From Streptomycetaceae bacterium (GTDB lineage Bacteria > Actinomycetota > Actinomycetes > Nanopelagicales > Nanopelagicaceae), in the NCBI GenBank assembly GCA_027490415.1, contig JAIXYD010000168.1:1-5739 (forward strand): a stretch of DNA of 5,739 nucleotides, read 5' to 3'. Of this stretch, positions 1-5,739 are shown piece by piece. The position numbers and the translations under genes are program-made. The notes under the pieces were generated by a model, which was not told where the DNA came from, made no database searches, and saw nothing but the letters and a program-made list of their open reading frames with translations. Every line of letters starts with the position of its first letter. Positions within the stretch are counted from its first letter, which is position 1.

Positions 1-15
1 ATTCTGATCGCTCAT
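1..15 (-). CDS. 5' end of a divergent gene, first five codons only
   Basis: Read on the minus strand, an ATG at 15-13 is followed by AGC GAT CAG AAT, giving M-S-D-Q-N before the window ends. The start is supported by AAAGGA at 27-22 on the same strand, six bases ahead of the ATG, an ideal Shine-Dalgarno distance. The product cannot be identified from five residues. In several Actinobacteria a DUF349-family gene or a peptidyl-prolyl isomerase gene lies near the hydrolase-hisS pair, so a DUF349 protein is a possible guess from context only. The divergent layout would make 16-143 a shared control region. Confidence 0.55.
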
Positions 16-21
16 GAGTTT

Positions 22-27
22 TCCTTT
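22..27 (-). promoter_or_regulatory. Ribosome binding site of the divergent gene
   Basis: The minus strand reads AAAGGA, then six bases (AAACTC), then ATG. This is a strong purine-rich Shine-Dalgarno match at standard spacing, and it is the main reason for calling a minus-strand gene at the left edge. Confidence 0.6.
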
Positions 28-49
28 CAGCGCGTCGGCAGTTAAGCCT

Positions 50-79
50 TCGTTAATGCAGGTAATGGTGGGAGGTCAA
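50..79 (-). promoter_or_regulatory. Possible promoter for the divergent minus-strand gene
   Basis: The minus strand has TTGACC (79-74), a five-of-six match to the housekeeping -35 hexamer TTGACA. An AT-rich stretch, CATTAACGA (58-50), lies 16-18 bases further on, where a -10 element should sit. The -10 match is poor: TTAACG or TAACGA, without the final T usual in actinobacterial TANNNT boxes. A start here would give a leader of roughly 35 bases before the ATG at 15. No equally good pair is seen for the plus strand. The closest is TACCCT at 83-88, which fits TANNNT but has no recognisable -35. Confidence 0.3.
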
Positions 80-101
80 AGGTACCCTGTCTTACTACCG
101 C

Positions 102-114
102 CTCAAAAATTGAG
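102..114. repeat. Short inverted repeat in the divergent spacer
   Basis: CTCAA (102-106) and TTGAG (110-114) are exact reverse complements separated by AAA. The element lies 29 bases before the hydrolase ATG and 22 bases upstream of the minus-strand -35 candidate. It could be an operator half-site pair or a weak hairpin, but arms of five bases often arise by chance in AT-rich sequence. Confidence 0.2.
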
Positions 115-132
115 CGTGATAAGTGAGTGCTC

Positions 133-137
133 GGGGG
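133..137 (+). promoter_or_regulatory. Ribosome binding site that sets the hydrolase start
   Basis: GGGGG (133-137) sits six bases before ATG 144. The in-frame GTG at 123 lies upstream of it and has no purine-rich site of its own, only GAGCGTGATAA. The site therefore favours ATG 144 over the longer reading. Confidence 0.55.
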
Positions 138-143
138 TTACAG

Positions 144-800
144 ATGCTGATTCGAGTTCATCCTGCCCCCATGTATGCAACGAATTGTTGGGTCTTGGCT
201 GCGCAAAAAGGAGCCGAATGCATCATCGTCGATCCAGGGATGCCAGATATCAGCGCTGAGATTGAAATGATTATTGAGGAAGAAGGACTTAAGCCAGTTG
301 CCGTTCTACTGACTCATGGACATCTCGACCACACCTTCTCCGTGATCCCTTTGGCCGATGGCTACGGAATTCCGGCATTTATACATAGCGAAGACCGAAA
401 AGCTTTATTGCACCCAGAGTTAGTTCACGGAAAAGAGTTTATCTCCTCGCTTAGTGGGGTGACATGGAGTGAACCTACTCAAGTAATTGAATTGAAAAAC
501 AATCAGAAGTTCGAAGCTGTAGGCCTGGAAATTACAGCCATACACGCGCCCGGACACACAGCAGGGTCATTGATGTTTACCGTCAATAACGAAGTTCTGC
601 TAAGTGGCGATGTACTTTTCGCAGGTTCGATCGGACGAACTGATCTACCGTCTGGATCACAAGATGCGATGGTGCGTACATTGTCCACGAAGATCTTGCC
701 TTTAGAGGATCACCTACGCGTACTTCCAGGACATGGACCGGACACCACAATCGAATATGAACGCAGAACTAATCCTTATCTGAAACAATTGCGCTCATGA
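144..800 (+). CDS. Metallo-beta-lactamase-fold hydrolase, single-domain glyoxalase II-like
   Basis: This 218-residue protein has the full metal-binding set of the metallo-beta-lactamase fold: THGHLDH at 57-63 (H58, H60, D62, H63), H138 in APGHTAGS, D156 in LSGDVLFAG and H197 in [17 protein letters not shown] follows D156, as in glyoxalase II-like enzymes. It lacks the separate C-terminal substrate domain of classical GloB and matches the length of the short YcbL-like group. Family knowledge suggests a cytoplasmic hydrolase with two metal ions acting on a thioester or similar ester. Actinobacteria generally lack glutathione, so the true substrate is unknown. The start at 144 is chosen for its ribosome binding site and because the usual family N-terminus begins a few residues before the T-N-C motif (13-15). 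An in-frame GTG at 123 would add seven residues. The stop overlaps the hisS start (ATGA), implying coupled translation. Family assignment is secure; substrate is not. Confidence 0.93.
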   Translation: MLIRVHPAPMYATNCWVLAAQKGAECIIVDPGMPDISAEIEMIIEEEGLKPVAVLLTHGHLDHTFSVIPLADGYGIPAFIHSEDRKALLHPELVHGKEFISSLSGVTWSEPTQVIELKNNQKFEAVGLEITAIHAPGHTAGSLMFTVNNEVLLSGDVLFAGSIGRTDLPSGSQDAMVRTLSTKILPLEDHLRVLPGHGPDTTIEYERRTNPYLKQLRS

Positions 801-2059
801 AGCGTGAGCAACTGCATGCCCCGAAGGGTGTGAGCGAGTACGTCCCGCCACGTTCTGCAAGTTTTGAATGGATACGCGATCACCTCATTGCTCCAGCCAA
901 AGCTGCTGGATATCAATTGATGGAGTTACCCGTATTTGAAGATACAAATCTTTTTTCACGTGGAGTAGGCGAATCTACGGATGTAGTAAGTAAAGAGATG
1001 TACACCTTCGAAGATCGCGGCGGAAGATCAATCACGTTGCGACCTGAGGGAACAGCGGGTGTGATGCGTGCAGTGATCGAACATTCTTTGGATCGTGGAC
1101 AGCTGCCGGTAAAAGTTTTCTACTCCGGTGCTTTCTTTCGTGCCGAACGCCCGCAGGCAGGGCGCTATCGACAGTTCTACCAAGTTGGGGTTGAATCAAT
1201 TGGACTTGATGACCCAGCAATTGATGCTGAGATAATCGCACTCGCAGATACAGCATTTAAGAATATTGGTTTGAAAAAGTATCGACTTGAGATTACTTCT
1301 TTGGGAGATGCACAATCGAGGGCTGCCCATAAAGTCGATCTCGTGAAGTTTTTGAAGTCACTCGATTTGGATGAGGCGACACAATCACGCGCAGAGATCA
1401 ATCCATTGCGACTCTTCGATGACAAGCGTGAAGAAGTGCGAAGCAAGATGGCCGCCGCACCTTTGCTGATGGATTATCTCTCGGCTGCCTCACGCGAGAA
1501 TTTCGCTCAGGTGTGCAGTTATCTAGATGCTCTAGGGATCACTTACACACTTAATCCTAGAATGGTTCGTGGCCTTGACTACTACACGGGCACCACATTC
1601 GAATTCATACATGACGATCTTGGTGCTCAATCGGGTATTGGTGGTGGGGGTCGTTACGACGGATTGATGGAAACCTTAGGTGGTGCCGATCTTTCAGGTA
1701 TTGGTTTTGGATTGGGAGTAGATCGAATACTTTTGGCAGCAGAAGCCGAAGGCGTATTGCTTGAAAATCAATTCGCAAGCGATCTCTTCATTATTCCACT
1801 GGGACAAATCGCAAAGGAGAGAGCGCTTTCTCTAGCGCAAGACCTTCGACAAGATGGCTTCAAGGTGGAGATCGCCTTTGGAGATCGAGCCCTCAAAGGC
1901 GCAATGAAGGCAGCCGATAAGTCAGGCAGCGCCTTCGCAGTTGTTCTGGGGGAGACTGAGTTATCTTCTGGCTCAATCGAGCTCAAGCGAATGAAAGATG
2001 GAGAACTTTCCTCGGTTAAGATTAGCGAACTAGGAAAAGCCCTTTCCGCGCACGCTTAA
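797..2059 (+). CDS. hisS: Histidine--tRNA ligase (HisRS)
   Basis: HisRS activates histidine with ATP and charges tRNA-His in the cytoplasm. The 420-residue length is normal for the bacterial enzyme. Class II motif 2 is at about 107-131, with [17 protein letters not shown] around R115 and R123. The histidine-specific signatures RGLDYYTGT (258-266) and GGGGRYDGL (282-290) are intact. Motif 3, [10 protein letters not shown], ends at R310. Residues from about 325 form the C-terminal alpha/beta anticodon-binding domain. The N-terminal segment [11 protein letters not shown] and [16 protein letters not shown] (56-71) look actinobacterial. The ATG lies in the ATGA overlap with the hydrolase stop and has no clear ribosome binding site, so its translation probably depends on coupling. 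No catalytic residue appears missing. The aspS start follows the stop by 27 bases. Confidence 0.97.
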   Translation: MKREQLHAPKGVSEYVPPRSASFEWIRDHLIAPAKAAGYQLMELPVFEDTNLFSRGVGESTDVVSKEMYTFEDRGGRSITLRPEGTAGVMRAVIEHSLDRGQLPVKVFYSGAFFRAERPQAGRYRQFYQVGVESIGLDDPAIDAEIIALADTAFKNIGLKKYRLEITSLGDAQSRAAHKVDLVKFLKSLDLDEATQSRAEINPLRLFDDKREEVRSKMAAAPLLMDYLSAASRENFAQVCSYLDALGITYTLNPRMVRGLDYYTGTTFEFIHDDLGAQSGIGGGGRYDGLMETLGGADLSGIGFGLGVDRILLAAEAEGVLLENQFASDLFIIPLGQIAKERALSLAQDLRQDGFKVEIAFGDRALKGAMKAADKSGSAFAVVLGETELSSGSIELKRMKDGELSSVKISELGKALSAHA

Positions 2060-2086
2060 GTTTTCGATAGAAAGTAGTTGAAAGTA

Positions 2087-3832
2087 ATGATTCGTACCCA
2101 TGATGCCGGATCCCTTCGTGCCAGCCACGCGGGTCAGACAGTTACTCTCGCGGGCTGGGTTGCGCGCCGCCGAGATCATGGCGGAGTTGCTTTTATTGAT
2201 TTACGCGATGCAACAGGTTCTGTACAGGTTGTCATCCGCGACGAAGCTTTAGCTGGTGCTTTGCGCGCAGAGTGGTGTTTAGCAATTACTGGTGAAGTTG
2301 TTGCTCGCCCATCAGGGAACGAAAATCCCGCACTTCCAACTGGTGCAATTGAGGTCATGGGGGATTCAATTACTGTACTGAGCGAATCCGCTCCACTACC
2401 TTTCCCTGTTGACACTGGTGTTGAATCTGACATTTCAGAGGAAGTACGTCTTCGTTATCGATATCTCGATCTTCGAAGAGAAGGTCCAGCTTCAAATCTT
2501 CGTCTCCGTTCTCGTGTGACATCTGCGATTCGTCGTGCGATGGATGATCTTGATTTCCTTGAGATAGAAACACCGTACCTCACTCGATCTACGCCAGAAG
2601 GTGCGCGTGATTTTCTCGTGCCAGTACGTCTACAACCTGGTAGCTGGTATGCATTGCCTCAATCACCACAACTCTTTAAGCAGTTGCTCATGGTTGCTGG
2701 AATGGAACGCTATTACCAGATCGCACGTTGTTTCAGAGATGAAGATTTCCGCGCCGATCGTCAACCCGAGTTCACACAGCTCGATATTGAAATGTCATTT
2801 ATAGATCAGGCAGACATTATCGCTGTTGCTGAGAAGATTCTTGTAGATATTTGGAAAGATAGCGTTGGCTACACGATTCCAACTCCAATTCCACACATGA
2901 CTTATAAGGATGCGATGAATCGCTTCGGTTCAGATAAACCAGATCTACGATTTGGAAACGAACTTGTTGAGGTTACTGATTTCTTCGCGAGTACTCCGTT
3001 CCGAGTATTCCAGGCGGATTACGTCGGTGCTGTGGTTATGCCTGGTGGTGCGGGGTCGCCTCGTCGTGAATTAGATGCATGGCAGGACTGGGCCAAGGCA
3101 CGCGGTGCAAAAGGACTTGCCTACATTCTTCTTAATGAGGACGGCACTCTCGGTGGTCCAGTTTCTAAAAACATTTCACCTGAGGAGCAAGCAGGAATTG
3201 CTGCAGCTGTTGGCGCTAAGAATGGTGACGCCATTTTCTTTGCGGCAGGAGAACGTGCAGCATCGCAAGCCCTTCTCGGTGCGGTTCGTCTTGAAATTGG
3301 AAAGAGATGTAACCTCATTGAAGAGGGAGCGTGGAAGTTCTTGTGGGTTGTCGATGCACCGATGTTCGAACCAACTGAAAACGGTGGCTGGACCGCAGTT
3401 CACCATCCATTTACAGGTCCGAAGCCAGAATTTGCGAAGAGTTTCGCGAAAGATCCTGCGAATGCTCTCGCCTATGCCTATGACATTGTTCTCAATGGAA
3501 CCGAACTTGGCGGCGGGTCGATTCGTATCCATGACAAAGAGATACAGAAGGAAGTGTTCCGCGTTATTGGCCTCAGCGATGAAGAGGCAAACAGCAAGTT
3601 CGGATTCTTACTTGAGGCATTCAATTATGGACCTCCACCTCATGGAGGAATCGCCCTCGGACTTGATCGCGTCTGTGCGCTATTAACAGGTAGCGATTCC
3701 ATTCGTGAAGTAATTGCATTTCCAAAAACTGCAAGTGGTGGCGATCCACTCACTGGTGCACCAACACCAATTACTGCTGCTCAACGCAAGGAGAGTGGAA
3801 TGGACTTTAAGCCAGATACACCTGCTTCATAA
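2087..3832 (+). CDS. aspS: Aspartate--tRNA ligase (AspRS), probably non-discriminating
   Basis: AspRS charges tRNA-Asp, and in its relaxed form also tRNA-Asn. From ATG 2087 the protein has 581 residues, normal for the bacterial type. An OB-fold anticodon domain covers about 1-105 ([19 protein letters not shown] from G23). The class II catalytic core follows, with [11 protein letters not shown], motif 2 [14 protein letters not shown] (216-229) and motif 3 GIALGLDR ending at R528. The bacterial GAD insertion lies at about 300-400. The C-terminal [16 protein letters not shown] is typical of Actinobacteria. H31 and a glycine in the loop after R74-P75 resemble residues tied to relaxed tRNA choice in Pseudomonas AspRS. 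ATG 2087 is preferred over in-frame TTG 2078 because family members begin M-I-R-T-H or similar. The ribosome binding site is weak for either start (AGAAAG at 2069-2074). Function is secure; tRNA range is inferred. Confidence 0.97.
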   Translation: MIRTHDAGSLRASHAGQTVTLAGWVARRRDHGGVAFIDLRDATGSVQVVIRDEALAGALRAEWCLAITGEVVARPSGNENPALPTGAIEVMGDSITVLSESAPLPFPVDTGVESDISEEVRLRYRYLDLRREGPASNLRLRSRVTSAIRRAMDDLDFLEIETPYLTRSTPEGARDFLVPVRLQPGSWYALPQSPQLFKQLLMVAGMERYYQIARCFRDEDFRADRQPEFTQLDIEMSFIDQADIIAVAEKILVDIWKDSVGYTIPTPIPHMTYKDAMNRFGSDKPDLRFGNELVEVTDFFASTPFRVFQADYVGAVVMPGGAGSPRRELDAWQDWAKARGAKGLAYILLNEDGTLGGPVSKNISPEEQAGIAAAVGAKNGDAIFFAAGERAASQALLGAVRLEIGKRCNLIEEGAWKFLWVVDAPMFEPTENGGWTAVHHPFTGPKPEFAKSFAKDPANALAYAYDIVLNGTELGGGSIRIHDKEIQKEVFRVIGLSDEEANSKFGFLLEAFNYGPPPHGGIALGLDRVCALLTGSDSIREVIAFPKTASGGDPLTGAPTPITAAQRKESGMDFKPDTPAS

Positions 3833-3892
3833 ACGATCGGGTAGGCTTAGGTCAAAGCGAGAATGTGCGCGAAATAGGGAAAGGTGAGAACA
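3833..3892 (+). other. Spacer between aspS and the DUF948-like gene
   Basis: This 60-base gap is the longest inside the plus-strand gene run. It holds the ribosome binding site of the next gene but no terminator-like hairpin with a T run. TAGGCT (3842-3847) fits the loose TANNNT -10 pattern, but no -35 hexamer lies 16-18 bases upstream, so a promoter is not called. Confidence 0.5.
3881..3887 (+). promoter_or_regulatory. Ribosome binding site that sets the DUF948-like start
   Basis: AAGGTGA at 3881-3887 matches the anti-Shine-Dalgarno well and ends five bases before ATG 3893. The in-frame GTG at 3884 lies inside this site, so it is unlikely to be the initiation codon. Confidence 0.65.
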
Positions 3893-4258
3893 ATGGGTCC
3901 AGGCGGAATTGCAACGATTATCTGTGCGGTGGCGCTCCTAGCTATTGCAATCTCATTGGCCTACGCGGTTATTCGTGTCGGAAAATTAGTTGATGAGGCT
4001 AGCTTGTCTCTCAAAGCACTCACAGCAGATACCTCACCTTTGATACAAGAGTCGACGCGTACTCTCGAACTGATCAATAGTCCTCTCGAATCTTTTGCAA
4101 AGATCTCGAAGAATGTTGAAGAAGTAACAACTAAAGTTTCTGAAGTAGCAACAGATTTTATGGATAAAAGCGGGCCAGCGGTCAAAGTTGCTGGCGCATT
4201 AATCACTGCAGCTCAGGCGAGTAAGACGCGCACCAAAAAGAAGAAGAAGGCTGAGTGA
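3893..4258 (+). CDS. Small membrane-anchored DUF948-like protein
   Basis: This 121-residue protein has one hydrophobic segment at about 6-27 (IATIICAVALLAIAISLAYA) followed by a basic R28 and K31, as expected of an N-terminal membrane anchor. Residues 32-90 are polar and helix-prone, with spaced leucines, isoleucines and valines suggesting amphipathic or coiled-coil structure. The tail ends in five consecutive lysines (115-119) plus A-E. This architecture, and the place directly before alaS, match the DUF948 family of Actinobacteria and Firmicutes, whose function is not established. No signal peptidase site is evident, so it is probably anchored with the helical part inside or outside the cell; the orientation cannot be decided here. 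ATG 3893 is chosen over GTG 3884 because of the ribosome binding site. The gene is a confident CDS; the family call rests on architecture and synteny. Confidence 0.82.
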   Translation: MGPGGIATIICAVALLAIAISLAYAVIRVGKLVDEASLSLKALTADTSPLIQESTRTLELINSPLESFAKISKNVEEVTTKVSEVATDFMDKSGPAVKVAGALITAAQASKTRTKKKKKAE

Positions 4259-4267
4259 GTGTAGTTC

Positions 4268-5739
4268 GTGGAATCAGCAGAGATCCGCGCACGTTGGCTG
4301 CGCTTTTTTGAATCTGGAAACTCACAGGGGTTAAAGCATACGGTTGTGCCGTCGGCCTCGCTGATTGCTGATGACCCGAATCTCCTTCTTGTAAATGCGG
4401 GAATGGTTCCGTTTAAGCCGTTTTTTCTTGGAGAAGTTACACCTCCTTACAAGCGAGCAACTTCAGTACAAAAGTGTGTTCGCACCCTAGATATTGATGA
4501 AGTCGGAAAGACAACTCGACATGCATCCTTCTTTCAAATGTGTGGAAATTTTTCATTCGGCGATTACTTTAAGGAGGGTGCAATTGCACTCGCCTGGGAG
4601 TTGTTGACTAAGTCAGTTGCCGATGGGGGATACGGATTTCCAGAAGAGCGTCTGTGGGTAACCGTTTATCTTGATGATGACGAAGCCGCCGATATTTGGC
4701 ATAAGAAAATTGGCGTTCCGCTAGAACGAATTCAACGCAGAGATATGGCCGATAACTTCTGGTCGATGGGTGTTCCTGGACCTTGTGGACCTTGCTCCGA
4801 AATTTATTACGACCGTGGTCCAGCATATGGAGTTGATGGCGGTCCTATAGCAGATGAGAATCGTTATCTTGAAGTGTGGAACCTCGTCTTCATGCAGAAC
4901 GAGCGAGGAGCCGGAGGCGGTAAGGACGGCTATCCAATCCTCGGTGAGCTTCCTGCAAAGAGCATTGACACCGGACTTGGTCTTGAGCGCATGGCTGCCC
5001 TATTGCAGGGCGTTGAGAACATCTATGAAATTGATACCACGATGCAGATTCTTTCAACTGCATCACAACTCTCCGGTGTTCAATACGGAAAGAATGAAAA
5101 ATCCGATATTTCACTGCGCGTAATTGCCGATCATGCTCGCACTGCTGCAATGTTGATTGGCGACGGTGTTACTCCTGGAAACGAAGGACGTGGTTATGTA
5201 TTGCGCAGAATGATGCGTCGAACCATCAGAAATATGCGCCTACTGGGTACAAATGATCCAAGCATGGCGACCTTAACTCAGGCCGCGATTGGAGCGATGG
5301 GTCCGCAGTATCCTGAACTAGTAAATGATTCTGCGCGAATTCTCGCTGTGAGCGCTGCTGAAGAGGAAAGTTTCTTGCAAACTCTTAAGAGTGGTACAGC
5401 TATCTTTGATTTAGCAGCAAGTGCTGTGAAGGCCACCAAGTTGACGAAAATGAGTGGCGATGATGTTTTCAAGCTTCACGATACTTATGGATTCCCATTC
5501 GATCTCACTCTTGAAATGGCTCGTGAAGTTGGTCTTGAAGTAGATGAATCAGGGTTTACCCGACTTATGAAAGAACAGCGTGATCGCGCTAAGGCAGATG
5601 CACGCGCAAAGAAGAGTGGCCATACTGATCTCAGCGAGTACAAGAAGATTGCAGATGCATCAGGTGCAACTGAATTCATTGGTTACACACATACCGAGAG
5701 TGAGTCTCGGGTCAATGCCATCTTGGTCAACGGAGTAGG
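4268..5739 (+). CDS. alaS: Alanine--tRNA ligase (AlaRS), 3' end beyond the window
   Basis: AlaRS charges tRNA-Ala and hydrolyses mischarged Ser- or Gly-tRNA-Ala. The frame stays open to the right edge, giving 490 complete codons of an enzyme usually near 880-900 residues. The catalytic core is complete: [14 protein letters not shown] (42-55), [12 protein letters not shown] (69-80), motif 2 [19 protein letters not shown] (84-102) and motif 3 GLGLERM ending at about 242. Residues 250-450 form the helical tRNA-recognition domain, including [13 protein letters not shown] and [15 protein letters not shown]. The editing domain with its zinc-binding HxxxH motif and the C-Ala domain would lie beyond the edge. 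GTG 4268 is the only start available because TAG at 4262-4264 closes the frame upstream; it begins M-E-S-A-E-I-R as in other Actinobacteria. It follows the DUF948-like stop by nine bases, suggesting co-transcription. Residues 17-23 appear longer than in relatives. Confidence 0.97.
   Translation, partial: MESAEIRARWLRFFESGNSQGLKHTVVPSASLIADDPNLLLVNAGMVPFKPFFLGEVTPPYKRATSVQKCVRTLDIDEVGKTTRHASFFQMCGNFSFGDYFKEGAIALAWELLTKSVADGGYGFPEERLWVTVYLDDDEAADIWHKKIGVPLERIQRRDMADNFWSMGVPGPCGPCSEIYYDRGPAYGVDGGPIADENRYLEVWNLVFMQNERGAGGGKDGYPILGELPAKSIDTGLGLERMAALLQGVENIYEIDTTMQILSTASQLSGVQYGKNEKSDISLRVIADHARTAAMLIGDGVTPGNEGRGYVLRRMMRRTIRNMRLLGTNDPSMATLTQAAIGAMGPQYPELVNDSARILAVSAAEEESFLQTLKSGTAIFDLAASAVKATKLTKMSGDDVFKLHDTYGFPFDLTLEMAREVGLEVDESGFTRLMKEQRDRAKADARAKKSGHTDLSEYKKIADASGATEFIGYTHTESESRVNAILVNGV

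Noticed and set aside
83..88. TACCCT as a plus-strand -10 element for the hydrolase-hisS operon
   Set aside because: It fits TANNNT, but no -35 hexamer lies at 16-18 bases upstream, and such six-base matches are common by chance.
123..143. A longer hydrolase start at GTG 123
   Set aside because: There is no ribosome binding site ahead of GTG 123, while a G-rich site stands six bases before ATG 144. The added residues do not resemble the family N-terminus.
16..143. A T-box or other riboswitch leader controlling the synthetase operon
   Set aside because: The spacer is too short for a T-box, and no T-box consensus (TGGNACCGCG) or terminator-antiterminator structure is visible.
14..259. An 81-codon plus-strand open frame at the left edge
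   Set aside because: It crosses the divergent spacer and the start of the hydrolase gene in another frame, has no ribosome binding site, and its translation resembles no known protein.
3176..3532. A 118-codon minus-strand open frame inside aspS
   Set aside because: It is antisense to a conserved gene, lacks a plausible ribosome binding site and recognisable motifs, and fits the usual pattern of shadow frames.
3075..3686. A 203-codon plus-strand open frame inside aspS
   Set aside because: It lies wholly within the well-supported aspS gene in another frame. Its translation shows no recognisable motif and has the cysteine- and arginine-rich look of an out-of-frame shadow.
3845..3858. A possible hairpin (GCTT and AAGC) after aspS
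   Set aside because: The stem has only four pairs and no T run follows, so it does not qualify as a terminator.

Overview
The window is a compact housekeeping segment, most likely from a small-genome, low-GC actinobacterium of the freshwater acI type (order Nanopelagicales). Two things suggest this. The HisRS, AspRS and AlaRS proteins carry wording typical of Actinobacteria: the HisRS N-terminus, the AspRS start [11 protein letters not shown] and C-terminal end, and the AlaRS start MESAEIR. Yet base composition looks only about 45-50% G+C by eye and spacers between genes are very short. The lineage is an inference from protein wording and compactness, not from a database search.

Layout. Positions 1-15 hold the first five codons of a minus-strand gene that runs off the left edge. 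Positions 16-143 form a divergent intergenic region with a good ribosome binding site and a possible promoter for the minus-strand gene, plus a short inverted repeat. From 144 onward everything reads on the plus strand: a single-domain metallo-beta-lactamase-fold hydrolase (144-800), hisS (797-2059), aspS (2087-3832), a small membrane-anchored DUF948-like protein (3893-4258) and alaS (4268 to the right edge, incomplete). The gaps are -4, 27, 60 and 9 bases, with no convincing terminator between genes, so the five plus-strand genes probably form one transcription unit. The 60-base gap before the DUF948-like gene is the only place where an internal promoter could fit, and none is evident.

How the genes work together. 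Three genes encode class II aminoacyl-tRNA synthetases that charge tRNA-His, tRNA-Asp and tRNA-Ala. The hydrolase gene is translationally coupled to hisS through an ATGA overlap, a neighbourhood seen widely in Actinobacteria. The DUF948-like protein has one N-terminal membrane helix and a lysine-rich tail and lies just upstream of alaS, also as in other Actinobacteria; its function is unknown. AspRS carries features consistent with a non-discriminating enzyme, which would tie it to the GatCAB amidotransferase route for Asn-tRNA.

I see no mobile element, CRISPR array, RNA gene, phage gene or evident new system. The points worth a second look are small: a probable short insertion in AlaRS, a 10-base tandem repeat that creates alternative aspS starts, the uncharacterised hydrolase and DUF948-like partners, and the divergent control region.
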